Shown here: in pieces, positions 49,741 to 61,740 of the stretch
Position numbering within the stretch: position 1 is the stretch's first letter
Layout of the letters: the number at the start of each line of letters is the position of its first letter
NCBI GenBank assembly: GCA_003342895.1
Contig: PTFA01000081.1
Location: 2,125,625 to 2,189,624, forward strand
Origin: Casuarius casuarius
Taxonomy: Eukaryota > Chordata > Aves > Casuariiformes > Casuariidae
Length of the DNA: 64,000 nucleotides
Direction: 5' to 3'
Notes under the pieces: model-generated
Told to the model about the DNA's origin: nothing
Seen by the model: only the letters and a program-made list of their open reading frames with translations
Databases searched by the model: none
Program-made: the position numbers and the translations under genes

Positions 49741-51530
49741 CGTAAAGCACGCCTGAGGAAGCCAAGAGGGAAGCCCGATGAAGAAGGGATCCTTGGCTTG
49801 AGCAGAGCACCAAGCACGGTGCTACAGGACTGCCTACGAGGACTGCAGTAAAAACACTCCCACTTTCATAAACTCATCTACTTTCCAAAGTCAGAACTGT
49901 TGGGCTGTGGCCTGGGGCCAGGTGACTCCCAGGGATGAGGAGCACTAGCCATTGCCGTCCCTTGTTTACTGTGCTTGGCACGCAGAAGGACAGCAGTTGT
50001 AAAAAGGTTGCTAAACCAGCTTTTTTTAATTGTAGCCTTCAGGCTCAGAGAAGGCTGGAACAATTGAGGATCCTGGGCAAAGGGATCTTTAAATAAACAC
50101 GGCGCAAACCCAGCCGCTCACCTCCCAACTTTTGCATTTTCCCAGGGTGTACAAAGTGTTGTCATTTTTAGTGTTCCGATTTCAAAAAATTAAGTCAAAA
50201 CATCCAGATTGGTGTTGTGACTGAGCTTGTCAGAAATGTAACACACAGAAAACGTATGGCGGGGGGGGGGGGAATCTACACTGGGCACTTAAGATTCATC
50301 CTCCCAGGAGAGGAGATGTTGTGCTTTTAAAACTGCACAAGTTCTACTCACAAACTGACATGCAAATACAAAGGCTCAGACCCACACTGGCAAGAGCGAG
50401 GAGCCCATGACAGACCGCTGCTCGCTTGAGTATTTCTCCTTAAGCAAACAGTATACAGATGGAGATGCCTTAACCCGTGTGCAGCCCGAATCATCAATAT
50501 GCCAAAGAGAAATCTACAGATATAAAAACCAAAGACTTATAGTGTCAATAACCTCAATTTGTACTACAGCTCCCAGCCCTGCCTCTCCCAGCCAAGGCAG
50601 TCTCTGCTCTCTACAGAGAAGCGAATCCCAGGCAGATAAAAGTGGAGACAGAAATCAACTTTTAAAAACCATCTGTCTTTTCATGGCAATTTCCATGAAT
50701 TAGGAAGAGTAACGAAGGCAGGCAGTCCTGCGGGTCGGGAGAGCGTTTGATGTCTCCGCGCAAAGCATTACTCTGTCACGCCGCCCACCTCGCTCCATCC
50801 CCACCGCCCCCACGCAGCGAGCCAACTTCTGNCCTGGGAAGGGGGGGAAATATTGCTCAATCCTGACACCGGCAGCCTCCACGCACGCGGCATCGAGCTT
50901 GGGCACGAGAGCGCGTGTGGATCCTCCCTCCAAAAAGCCATCTTCACGTGCACGGACCCAAAGACAAAAGAGCCTCAGAGAAAACCTGGCCTTCCCATGG
51001 GGAGCTGGACCCACTTAGGCCCAAATCATGGCATAAACACCCCCCCAGATGCCCTTACGCCCNGCTGCGGGCTGGGGGGGCAGGATCTGCCCCGCTGGCA
51101 TCGCCCTGGCCATCACCATGCCCCAGTGGGCACCCTGAGCGCAAAGCCTGCCTCTGCAATGGGGTGGCAGGACCGGGCACGCGCCCTGTGGTCCCCGTGG
51201 CCGGCAGGGCCGCGGCGGGTGCCCAGCTCNGTCCCCGCTGCTGGATGCGGCCAACAATCCCTGCAACAGGGCACTGGCTCCAAACCCGCGTTTGGAAACA
51301 CCCCGACGATGCAGCTGCATCTCCGAAACCAGCCCCTGGCACCGACTCCTTCGGTGGGCAGACCGACCACCACCGCTCGCGGCCACCAGCAGGAATTTAA
51401 AGAGGGGAAAAAAAAGAAAGAAAAAAATCCCCACCAAACACAGGGCATTTGTTTACTTGCAGAAGAGACATTTTCTCTCCACGCCAGACAGGGAGAGAAG
51501 GGGCTGCTCTCTGCAGAGGGGAGAGGAAAG
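49740..51530. other. Intron segment, no gene seen
   Basis: Mixed sequence holding a G12 run at 50261-50272 and a POU octamer ATGCAAAT at 50360-50367. The right part is GC-rich with overlapping chance frames. Confidence 0.5.
50258..50272. repeat. Poly-G run (G12)
   Basis: Twelve consecutive G bases follow GGC. The tract is error-prone in assembly and capable of quadruplex formation. Confidence 0.9.
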
Positions 51531-52310
51531 AGGCATTTCCGCCCCCAGAGTCCCCCCGGGCCGAGCAGCCCGGCCGGGGAGCCGTGAGCCCCGCGCGGGG
51601 CAGGCCTGCGGCGGGGGCAAACCCCGGGCGGGCGTTTAACAAAGCCCAGGAAGCTCCCGAGCCGCCGAGCGCGCCNGATCCGGCGAGCCGAGCCGCGGCT
51701 ACTTCTCGCTCCTCCCATCCCGCTGTGTCAGGGCTCAAACTGGAAGCTGCTGCTAACCTCCCTCTCCCCGAGTCGCCAGGGTACGAACGCGGCTCCCTTC
51801 CCCCACCGCGCGCAGCCAAACCGGCAGCGCGTGCAGCTCAGAGACAGGAGAGCGCCTGCTCCCCTTGGGCTGGGGCCACGGGGCTCCGCGCCGCCAGCTC
51901 GCGCTGCTGTTTCCTTATCTCCCCTTCCGCCCCCAACCCTGCCTCTCGCAAGCCTTTCGTTATGAGACGCCCGCGGAGCCGGCGCTGGGGGCAGGGAGGA
52001 GGTGTGTGCGTGCTGGGGGAGCGAGCAGACCATCTCCGAAATCATCGTGGGGCTGGGATGGGTTATTCCTGCGCAGCGCCCCGTGCCGTGCCTGTCGGCG
52101 CAGATCCCGGCTAGCGGGTTTCCATGCCGGCTCTACCAAAAGCCGGCGGGATGGNTGATCTGAACCCTGCCTGGGCCAGGACGGCGTGGTGGCCGCACAC
52201 GGGAGGGCAACAGCGGTGCCAGGAGCCCACCTGCGCGCCCGGGGAAGCCCTCCCGCGGCGGGGGCACGCCGCCCAGCAGACGCGGGCGAAAGCCTGGGCG
52301 CCGGAGTAAA
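51530..52310. promoter_or_regulatory. Intronic CpG-rich block
   Basis: A run of about 0.8 kb with high G+C and many CpGs, among the larger such blocks in the intron. Long frames on both strands (about 200 codons) are low-complexity Ala/Arg/Pro/Gly-rich translations and are read as by-products of composition. Confidence 0.45.
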
Positions 52311-52699
52311 TAGCAGCAGACAATTCCCCGACTCTTCTCCCCTCCGCATGTCCTGGAAACACGAAATCCAATTAGCACCGTCTCTTCAGGGTTTGCTGAT
52401 TGGGGTTTTTTTTAGAAGCCAGACTCTCCGAGGGCACCGTGTCTCCCACCGACGGCGCAGTCTCTCCTCCCCACCGCGCGGTTTTGCTCCAAGGAGACCG
52501 TGCGCCATGCGGATCTCGCAGACGCTCGGCGCGAGCGCCCAGACAACCCTTTCCCTCCCTCCTTTGTTACAGACGGATTTTGTATTTTATTGTTCCGGGG
52601 GCACCCGGTGGCCCTCCAGCTGGACGGCCAGGCCCAGCTCCATCTAAAGGGCTTCCAGCCCAGGCATCTGCAAAGTAACACGTGAGAACGAGTCAGAGG

Positions 52700-52800
52700 C
52701 AGAACACGCTGAGAAATAAAGGGACTCGCTCAAGGTCAGAGCTGAGAGCAGGTCTCGGCCTCAAGCCGGAGTTTCAGCCGCAGGGCTAGGCAGCCACTCA
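52700..52800 (+). mobile_element. MIR/L2-like ancient repeat remnant
   Basis: The stretch GAGAAATAAAGGGACTCGCT followed by CAAGGTCAGAGCTGAGAGCA resembles the widespread old amniote repeat segment that runs from a gaggctcagagaggttaagt-type stretch into CCAAGGTCACACAGC and GCAGAGCTGGGA. It is diverged, so the exact family is uncertain. Confidence 0.45.
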
Positions 52801-54030
52801 TAACCAGATCGCGGGTGCCCCGGGGAGCGCGCGGCCCGGACGGGCGAGCGCCCAGCCGCAGCAGCCCGCATCTTCCTGCGCTCTCACACCAGCAGTTTGG
52901 AGCACAGAAGAGGAAGAGAGTCAGTAATGTGCTTTCCTGACAAACCGCTAACAAACTGCTAATTCCCCTCCCTCTGTTTGGCATTTGAGTCACACTCAAA
53001 TCTACCGTAATTGGTCAAGAAAATAACGCACACCGGAGAGGTGTCCAAAGCTGATGCTCAAAGGAAAAAAACCCCACGCGCTGCTCCAACGTCCCCGCGA
53101 GCAGCAGGAAACGGTAGAGCAAAACGAACCCGGTGCTGCTGCTCTCCGGAGACGCAGCCCCAGTGAGGCAGCCGGCGGCAGGGCCGATGCCGTTTGCCAG
53201 CGCGCCGGGAGCGAGCGGTGATGCTGCCTAGTTGCACGAGGCGGCGAGACACGGAGGTAGGTCGTCTGTCCCCAAAAAGCTGGGCTAGGTGAGCTAGTTT
53301 GGGCACTACTCTTTTCTCAGTCTGTGATCTCCTCTATTTATAACGGTCTTAAAAATAATAATAAAAAAAGATTACAAAAAAACCCACTGCTACAGAAACT
53401 CTCCCAGTTCCTTTCTAAACCATCCCCCCACACAAGCAAGAATTTCATGCAGTCAGTTGCCATTTAATTCGGCCGCTGTTGCAAGGTTACTTTTGATTCT
53501 GCCTTACGGGCCATTTCTAGAGTCAGTGAACACATGCATGTGCAGTATGAAAAAGAGAAAAAAAGAAGCCAGAGTATTCCTCTAGCTTCCGAGGACTGGC
53601 TTTTGCAGCTGTTTTCAATAGATGCAGAGACTGTTTTAAAAGAGAAAATATGGAACAAAAGGTAGGAGAAAATCCAAGTTTCCAAGGTAAGGAAGGAAAT
53701 GATCAGGAGAACAGGAAAGCCTCACTCATACCCAATACATGTTGTACTGACCTAACAAATCTTCCAATTGCCAACCAGCACAGAGATGGAGAGGCTTTTC
53801 TCCCAGCCCCAATCCCCAGGAGCGGCGGGGCCCCCTCCCCGCACGCTCGCTGGCTCACAACACGCTTTGAAGAGCCGTCCAAGCTCCTCAGCATCGGCGA
53901 GATCCCTTGGCTTCATCTGCNAATCGCACACGCACCCTCGCCTTCATTTTCTTTGTTCCTCTGAAAGGACCCCAGAAAGGAAATGAATGAAGGTTTACAA
54001 GCTTTGTGTTTACCCAGAGCTACAAATCTG
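52800..54030. other. Intron segment, no gene seen
   Basis: GC-rich patches at about 52800-52880 and 53150-53230 are separated by ordinary mixed sequence. There is a short A-rich run at about 53350-53380. No gene or repeat family is recognised. Confidence 0.5.
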
Positions 54031-54370
54031 TCAGGGTCTCCGGCTTCTCCTCGCCCCCTCCCGCGGGGAGGGCTCCGTGGCGCCGGGGGCGCGCGCGAGG
54101 AGGGGTGCCCTCGCCCAGCCTCCCCGTGCGGAGCAGCCGCACGTGGCCGTGTCTCCGGGGCAAACAATGGGATGCCACGGCACGGCACGGCACGGCACGG
54201 CACGGCGCGGGCCTGCCTCCCCCTCCTTCTCCTCCTCCCCCCGACAGGACGGGCTCGCCCCGCTCCACGGAGGAGATGCTCGATGCGAGCCCACGGCAGA
54301 CGCCGCCGAGCAGTCGGCTCCCGAACGCGGGTGCGTGCGCGGGGGAGAGCGGCGAGCAGCGGGAGCCCCT
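54030..54370. promoter_or_regulatory. Intronic CpG-rich block
   Basis: CpG- and G+C-rich DNA flanked by AT-rich sequence, with a pentamer array in its centre. Overlapping open frames exist in several phases, as expected from stop-poor GC-rich DNA, so none is called. It could be an internal CpG island or a minor promoter. Confidence 0.45.
54176..54210. repeat. (CACGG)6 microsatellite
   Basis: Six perfect CACGG units (54176-54205) are followed by one CGCGG unit, within a CpG-rich block. Confidence 0.95.
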
Positions 54371-54649
54371 GCTCGTTCACAACGCCGCTTCCAGAGCCTC
54401 ACTCGTTTGCCAGTTGCAGTACAAAATCCATTTATCCTCCCATTGTCAGGCAGAATTAAAAAAATACGCTGTTTAAGGCGACTTCCTCTCCTCCCGTTCC
54501 ACCCCCACTTTTCAGTAGAAATCCCTTGTGGATTTAAACCAGAGAAACTTTGCATCTTCACACCATTTGTTGACATAAAATACATTCCAGTGCCTTACTT
54601 TTACAGAGGCACTCAGGATGGAGGGGGGGAAACGTCTGTTTCCATTTGA

Positions 54650-54850
54650 AACTGTCAAAATTAGCATTCAGTAATTAAAAATCACACCCTTTCTCTTAAT
54701 AACCTAACCAGCATGATACAATCAGGTTGTGCCAACTCTTTAATCTAATTGACTAATTACAGATTTTAATTTAGTCAGTTACTGAACAACTGTTGACAAT
54801 TTGTTTTCATTAGGGACAGAACAGGATAAATATTTAGGCTCCCCAGTCAA
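54650..54850. promoter_or_regulatory. AT-rich homeodomain-motif cluster (candidate CNE)
   Basis: A dense set of ATTA/TAAT cores lies in non-repetitive DNA: GTAATTAA near 54671, then TAATCTAATTGACTAATTAC and ATTTTAATTTAG between about 54741 and 54775, followed by ACAATTTGTTTTCATTAG. The density is typical of vertebrate non-coding elements near developmental genes. SSBP3 acts with LIM-homeodomain factors, but any link to them is inference. Confidence 0.4.
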
Positions 54851-57800
54851 AGACTAAGACATAAGCTCCGTGCTCTGACCTCAAGTTTAGCACAGTTGGC
54901 TTTTCCATCAATATCAACTACAGAAAGGTATCGCTCTAAAACCGCGGATTTTTGCAGGTCCTTCACCGCTGAACGGCCCTCCATCTGAACGCACTCGTAC
55001 TCGGAAACGGTAAAATTGCAAAAGTGGAGGTTTCTCTGCAAAANCAGCCAACACTGCTAAAAAAGCCAACTTTGCACAGAGCTTGAGTAAAAGTGATTTA
55101 AAGGGACACTTCTGCTTCCACACAGCACGGGCAAGCCAGCCCCAGCACTGGTCACCTACCAACTTCAGCTTACTAAAAAGAAGTGACCCTCGGTGGTTAT
55201 TGCCGGGGTTGGCAGGAAACCCAAGAAAGTCTGTGAAGGACAGGGTACATTGGTGACCTCGGCAGCACGCAGAGCTGTCTCCTGCTAGGAGGGACCCTTC
55301 TTTCATCCTCTGTGTAACAGACCCTCAACAAGGAGCGAAGGCTGATGCCAGCATGCTGCCAGGCAATGGCATTTCTGGGGGTGTTTGTTTCATTTTGCCT
55401 TTTTTTTTTAAACCCCCTCCTTTTTTTTTTTTTTTTTTAGTAATTTGGAGTTTTGCAGCTGTTCCTGGCAACCTGCCACTCCTGAAGGGAACTCCTCTCT
55501 CTGGGTACCTATCGGGGAACTGTCCCCACAGCCCAGATCTGGACGCAGCCCAGACAGACCTTAGTCTCGAGGCGGAGAACAGCAGGCACGTGAGCAGGCG
55601 CGGCGTTAGCCAAGCCCCGTGGACGCCGGGGAAGCGGCCAGGGCCAGCTCCCAGCATCGGGGTGCTCAGGCACTGCAGCACCAGCAACACCCAAGGGCGT
55701 AGCCGCAGCTCCCGGCGATCACGCTTCTGCGCAAAGCGGTTCCCAGCGGTGCCCCCACGTTGCCCCAGATCAGGCAGCCAGAGCCAGCTCTCCCAGTCAT
55801 CCCATTCCTAATAAACCGGCTCAAAAAAGCACACCGCTGACTGCTCCCCNGCAGGGCAGAGACACCCAGGGACCAGCATCACATGTGCTGGTCCAACACC
55901 CGACCCCACGCAGCCGAGAAGCCGCAGGTGCTTGGAGCGATGGCCTCGCAGCCTGCAGCAGTCCTGGAGCAACGAGGCACCCTGGCCCAGGAGAGGCCAG
56001 AGTCACACAGAACCACTCACCCCCCATTTACGAGGGGCATCAGCCCCGGTGAGGAGTCCTGCACAACACCTGCGCCCGGCCACCTCACCTGCCAAAGGTG
56101 CGCCGCATCGCAGTGAAGCTGCACGGATCTCAGCTCTGCGCCGCTCACCACCACGAGTTTACAGCTGCGATAATTAAATTGTCCAGCACATGAAACAGAA
56201 GTGTCTTTTATAACAGCAAGATCTTTTCCTACAGATCGGGGATGCTAATGGACAACCACCAGCCACAGGAATGACACGCACTTGTTCCTCAGCTGGCTGC
56301 GCTCTCCTCCTTGGTGGAAACCAAGGACACAAGGGTGCAAAGGGCAGAGATAGGTTTGTGAGCAACTGCTTTCTTGTGAGAAAAAGACNATTTCCTACAT
56401 ACCGCCTCCACGGTCTGCCTAGGAAGGCAAGACCTGACACAGCACAGTATTTACAACGGGGGAAATAGCAGGTTTTAGAGTTCGTAACCCAGCGTCTGGA
56501 CGATATCTCCGGTCTATACAACCAACAGAGCAAAATCCTTCCAGCCTCGCTGGTCGTCTTCCCACTGTGGCTTACACCTCGTTCCCCACGGAGCAAAGTC
56601 ATGAGCACTAATGCCAGCAATCCCAGCGTTTCAGAGAAAAACAGACCACAGCTGCTATTTCCATCTAGCTTCAGTGACTTTAGAAATCCACTTGTTCAGA
56701 GCTGAATCCAAGGGAAAGTTTTAGGTGCTGGGGAAAAAGAAGGAACTCTGGTTCTCCCCCAGTCAGACATAGGTAGCAGGCACAAACACCAAACGCACCA
56801 TCTTTCCTGTGACTAATCACAACCCTTCTAGTGGCAACCACCCGTTTCAGCTGAGCATCCTTCCAGAGAGAAGTTAAACAGGATGAACTAGATCACTTTT
56901 CTGAAGTTAGAAAGAAAATCAATGCATCGCTCTAACACACATTGCATGCTTAACAGTGAGTTTAAGCTGCTACTCTAAGTCTTCCACTGCAAGGAAAACA
57001 CCGTTTCAAATGCTCACAAGTCTGGGTTTTTCTTGGGGGTTTGGGTGGAGCACAGGAGAGAAAGGAGGAAGTAAAAGTCTCAGGCAGCCGAACACTATTC
57101 TGATTTTTCTCTCCTTCAAGTTACACTCTAAGTTGGCCATGCAGGCAGAGTAATACCACAAAAAGTACGTAGCAACAGTCAACTAGATTTAAGTTCATTT
57201 TCTGTAGCTCGAGGCCAAAATCGACTGAAGTGGTTCTGGTGATCAAGTTTTCTGCAATTCCCCTTTCTATGTATTAGCTCTTTGACAGAAATTCACTGCG
57301 GTATTTAAACTGGCAGTCATCACCGCTAACTCAAATTGTATTGGCTTTCACAATGTTGAAATGCTGAACTGCAACCATCAATCGGCCAATTCTGAGATAA
57401 CGCGGTGGTTGAAATTCCCTGTCATGCCGTACAATCCCTTTGTAGCTCACCGGCTCAGAAGAGACNCAATGAAACCTGCGACGAGCGCGTCTGGCAGCAC
57501 ACCACACCGTAACACGAGTGCGCTCACCGAGGGGCTCTGCCCGGCAGAGACGCAGGCGGCCGTGCCAACAGCAGCAGTCTCCTGAGAGGTAACGTTTTCT
57601 AGCAGAAAGACAGGGCGAGTGGAAAGAGGCAGACCTGGGGTATTCCCTTTCTCCTCTCCCCAACAGCCTGGGTATTTTCACGATCTCAAATGACTGAAGA
57701 CCAAAACAGAAACCCGTCCAACTGGATGGGATTCCCAATGAAGCAAAAAACCCAAATCAATTGCTATGGCTCAGGCACAAAGTTTGTCAGATGGGTCAAG

Positions 57801-57860
57801 TTTTAGGAGTCAACTGGAGAGCAATATGTGTGTCTTTAAATGCATGTAACAGTGCTTTTA
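54850..57860. other. Intron segment, no gene seen
   Basis: Mixed sequence with a T18 tract at 55421-55438 and GC-richer DNA at about 55560-55960. Reading frames of up to about 150 codons on both strands overlap each other and match no family I recognise. Confidence 0.5.
55401..55440 (+). repeat. Pyrimidine tract with T18 ending in AG
   Basis: Two T-runs are separated by AAACCCCCTCC. The second is 18 T long and ends directly in AG. On the plus strand it resembles a strong 3' splice site, and on the minus strand it is a poly-A run. Confidence 0.85.
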
Positions 57861-58380
57861 ACTTCTGGATAAACTCTTCTCGTAGAGGTGGTGGAAATAG
57901 CTGACTAATAAAACTACAAACCAGCACAATTTGTTAANTTGCATTAACAGTCAGATTTGTATACACACTGGCAAAAAAGAAAGAAGCAGAGTATTTCTCC
58001 AGTCCATACAAAATAAAGTCCCTGCTTTCTATATGACTCTCCCAAGAAGTGCATTTATACAGAATCCCAGCAGGTTTTGTCCCAGCTTCAGAGAAAATCC
58101 TCAGGNGAAAGATGAAAAAGCTATATCCCTCCACCATGACAAGGGTCCATGTCAGTTAAGGAGGTCCACCCCCAAAAAGTGCGATTTTTTTTTTTTTGGC
58201 AAAGAGTTAAAAATTAAAAACTGGAGGGGGAAATTGGTAATTTGTCCTGCTGCTCCTAGTAGTTTTCATAGAGTTATGCTGGGAAATGAAAAGGAAATTA
58301 CACAGCATGCAAATCCCACAGTTAACACTCTGCTAATGAAGCACACTGCTCTTACTCCAAAGCATGTGTTCCTTAAGCCG
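57860..58380. promoter_or_regulatory. AT-rich candidate regulatory segment with octamer
   Basis: AT-leaning unique DNA that includes a perfect POU octamer ATGCAAAT at 58307-58314 next to GTTAACA, and a T-run at about 58186-58197. No coding potential is seen. Confidence 0.3.
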
Positions 58381-58549
58381 GCTGATCTTAGAGATGCATC
58401 TCCTCGCGCACCCGAGCGAGCACACCTCCAGCGCCGGCGACGGGAGAGCAGCACGGAGAGGCAGCTTGCCAGGTCTCTCCCAACTCACCCGCGATCTCNG
58501 CGCTAGCTCCCAGGCGCATCCAGGGCTGCCCACTTTACAATGCTCTGTT

Positions 58550-58710
58550 ATACGCACTTAGAGAATTACAGTACGCCGCTATTTTGTGCTCAGAGTGGCA
58601 CAGTAAATACATAGTCTAATGGTAAATAAACACCGTATTTTAGGCAAACACGGGCAACCTCTGCACAGCTTGTTCTATAATTGGTGAAGTTTAACTATGA
58701 TGCTCTACAA
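58550..58710. promoter_or_regulatory. Candidate conserved non-coding element
   Basis: A compact, complex, AT-leaning segment with no simple repeats, containing GTAAATACA and GGTAAATAAACA forkhead-type cores and a TATAATTGGT stretch. Confidence 0.3.
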
Positions 58711-59809
58711 TCTGGGGCAAGGCCTATATGGAGATATTTTTAACCACAACCAACATATGAAATTACTCACTGNTCCACCCAGTTCAGGGCTTGCAGGAGG
58801 CCTCGCATGAGTTTTAGCTGTTGCATGTTTTTGTTGCTGTGTTTTGGGGTTTGGCTTGTGCAGCACAGGAACAGCAGTTGTTAATATGCTTCCCCCACCC
58901 CCATCTGGTACATTCTTCCCCAAATCCCCTTTTAAGCCCCACCCTACGCAATTCCCAATTGTAACCCAAGAAGCCTCTTTTCTGCTCGCGAAACCTGTGC
59001 TCGAATGAATTCCCATCTTTTGCTCGAGGTCCGAAGAGGGCTGCTCTTCCAGCAGTGCCAGGATGGTACCTCCCGGCCCCTTCCCACCCAAGAGACAAAG
59101 AACAGAGCTCCNGCCTCAGGCCACCGAGCAGCAAGATTTATAGACGCTTCTCTGCACTTCCACCTCCCTCTCCCACTTCAGGGCCAGACGTTCTGCCTTG
59201 GAATCATTATTTAAGAGATCAGAAAGGCGATAAAAATCTGCATTTAGACTTTGGTGCCTGTCGGTAACGCTGGCAGCCGAGCTCCGCGCTCACCCCCGCG
59301 CACGCCGATACCAGCTCGCCAGCTTCCTTCCCCGGTCCCGGCACGAAGACTGGAGCTTGCATCACGCCAGAGCACGACGCCAATGGAAAACACCCGCGTG
59401 TCAACACGAGACTGCTTCAGCCCCGTGATCTGGGAAGAGCCCNATATCCTGAGGGCCTCCCGCCGCCCAAGCTCATTGCACGCGCTTGTGTTTCCAGTGC
59501 ACACGCAGGAACTACAAACTGCATACCTGCACGTGAGAGAAACAAGGTGCTATTCACACGAGAAGTTTATCATTTGGTTCCTGTCTTTGGTCAATATTTA
59601 AGTTTTATACAAGTCGTTCCCTCGCCCTGTAAAGTACACTTCATACTCCTTGCTGGGAAAACACTGATTCCCAAAGAGGAAAGGAGCCGTAAGCATCTGC
59701 ACTCAGCCACGCCACAGACAAGAAACATAACCAACCATTTTAAGGCCAACAACAGGCCTATATACATAAAACCAGTGTAATGAAGCAGAGGGAGGAGGCA
59801 TGGGAGGAA

Positions 59810-60080
59810 TGAAAATCTTCTTACAAGTCTTCATAATAAAACTGAAAAGGTAAAGCACTTAGGCTGTTACAAAACTGTATTACACTGAGAATTAAAAACA
59901 ATCAGGATTGTGTCTATTTACTGTAAGCTTAAAGCAACGTGTATTAAAGAAGTTTATGCGAATCATCTAATGCACTCATGCCTATTGTTAGAATTATTAC
60001 CAAGCTAAAAAAGATTAATTTCTCTAAATACACTAAATCCTCAGACATGATTAGAAGGCTGCTGTGAACGTAGCATACCA
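59810..60080. promoter_or_regulatory. AT-rich candidate conserved non-coding element
   Basis: AT-rich, non-repetitive sequence with ATTAAT, ATTGTTAGAATTATTA and GATTAATTT cores, the type of homeodomain/SOX motif clustering seen in vertebrate developmental enhancers. The call rests on composition and motifs only. Confidence 0.3.
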
Positions 60081-61740
60081 CTATGTCTTGGTTGCTAATG
60101 TCATCTTTACCTGTGGCTTTGTTGCCCTAAGATCTACCTTTCCCCCGCTCCTGCTGGGCCTTCTGTCCCAACCAGCCTCGAATAAAGCCAGGATTACTNG
60201 AGTAACGCTTGAGGAGTGACCAGGACAGAGCGGCAGTCTGTCTCGAGCAGAGGTTAGAACTGCAAGTCTCGGCATCGACAGATTTGCTGGCAAACTGTCA
60301 GCTGCCAGCTCTCTCTAACCCTCGGCTCAGGAGNTAGCAATTTTAATTCAACATACTCCAAAAAGCTAAGCGAAAGATTTACAACAGAGATGGAAACTGA
60401 ACGACGTGGAACAGCCACGAGGAAGGNACATCCAACCCGGAAAGGTGCAGATCCAACACACCAGAGCAAACCGCTTCCCCGGGTGTTTTCATAGGGGACA
60501 ACCAGGCAGCTTTCTACTGCAGTATCTCAACATGGAAGTAGTTCCACCTCTACGTCCCAAGCACCTTTTCAAAAGGGATGCCTCTTTTTAGCACACGTAG
60601 AAAACACAGGCTGGCTCAGCAGGGACACCTGTGTTTACATGTCCACAGCAAAGACTTTCAAACAGCTCTTTGCTGTTGATATCCCAGGCACGCTCTCGTT
60701 TTGCTCTCCGAGCAAGGTACAACCATGGAGCTCGAGCATCTTGGAGGTCTCCAAGACACTCACGCAGCACTGCTTTCAGACAAACCCTCGCGCATCTTCT
60801 GAGCAGCTAAACGCAGGCATGTTGAGGCAACTAGCGACTTGGGAAGAGAGGAAAAATGGTTTCCACACCATAGGCTCCCAGGAGCAGACAAAAACAGCTC
60901 CTGCTACACAGTTTAACTTACTTGACTACAGTCCAAGCCCACAGCCAGGTGACTAATCCTTTGATTCAAATTCTTCTCGATGCAGATCAACACTGCAGAT
61001 CTGAGTGACTTCAGCAGGACAGGAGTGGGCAGCCCACCCTTCTCCCACCGGATTCGGCACCTACAAGTCTCGCACCCGCAGGAAAAGCAGTACTGCAGAC
61101 GAGGACTCCTTCTAGAAAGCCCTGCCTGCCAAGAGGACCACAGCACCTCAGCCCCGCAGGCTCAGCCGTCCTATCCAAGGAGGGAGCATCTTGTGGGTTA
61201 CCTTAACACATCCGCAGAAGAAAACCCACGGCCTGCTTTGACCAAACACCTGAGGACCCGCGCGCTCGGACCTGCTGGCAGAGCATCGTGCCAGGCTGCA
61301 GCACTTCTAGGTTTGCTCGCACTCGTACCATGAAAGCAGCCTTGTGCGAGGGATGGGGGCAACGTTCCCCCCCCAACATTCAGGTCATCGCAAAACAGGT
61401 CAAGCAACATCACAGCTGTGACTTCTCATCACACGGGAACTCAAAGCATTTTGCTCCATTTTGTGCANGGACAAAAAGCCTACAATACTGACAGACAAGA
61501 CACACACCGTCAACCAAAGGGGGAGCAGGGGAGGTCTGCAACATCANCTTTGTTTAGTTAATACCTTCACAGAGTTTTTTGAGAGAAGATCCTCAGACAA
61601 CCAAAGAAGCCCCAAGCCTTCCTAAGAACAGCACGGTTTTCAGAGGCTAAAGAAATTACGTTTTGGGGAATTCCCCTCTCCTCCCAATTCCGCCCCACGC
61701 CTGCCCACACAACAGCAGCATTTGTCAGCGAGATGTCCTC
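60080..61740. other. Intron segment, no gene seen
   Basis: Mixed-composition unique sequence with six single n calls. Short chance reading frames occur on both strands without family resemblance or splice context. I see nothing definable here. Confidence 0.5.

Noticed and set aside
50853..51587. 244-codon plus-strand frame crossing several n calls
   Set aside because: Compositional open frame. It crosses an A-rich tract and two undetermined bases and shows no recognisable domain.
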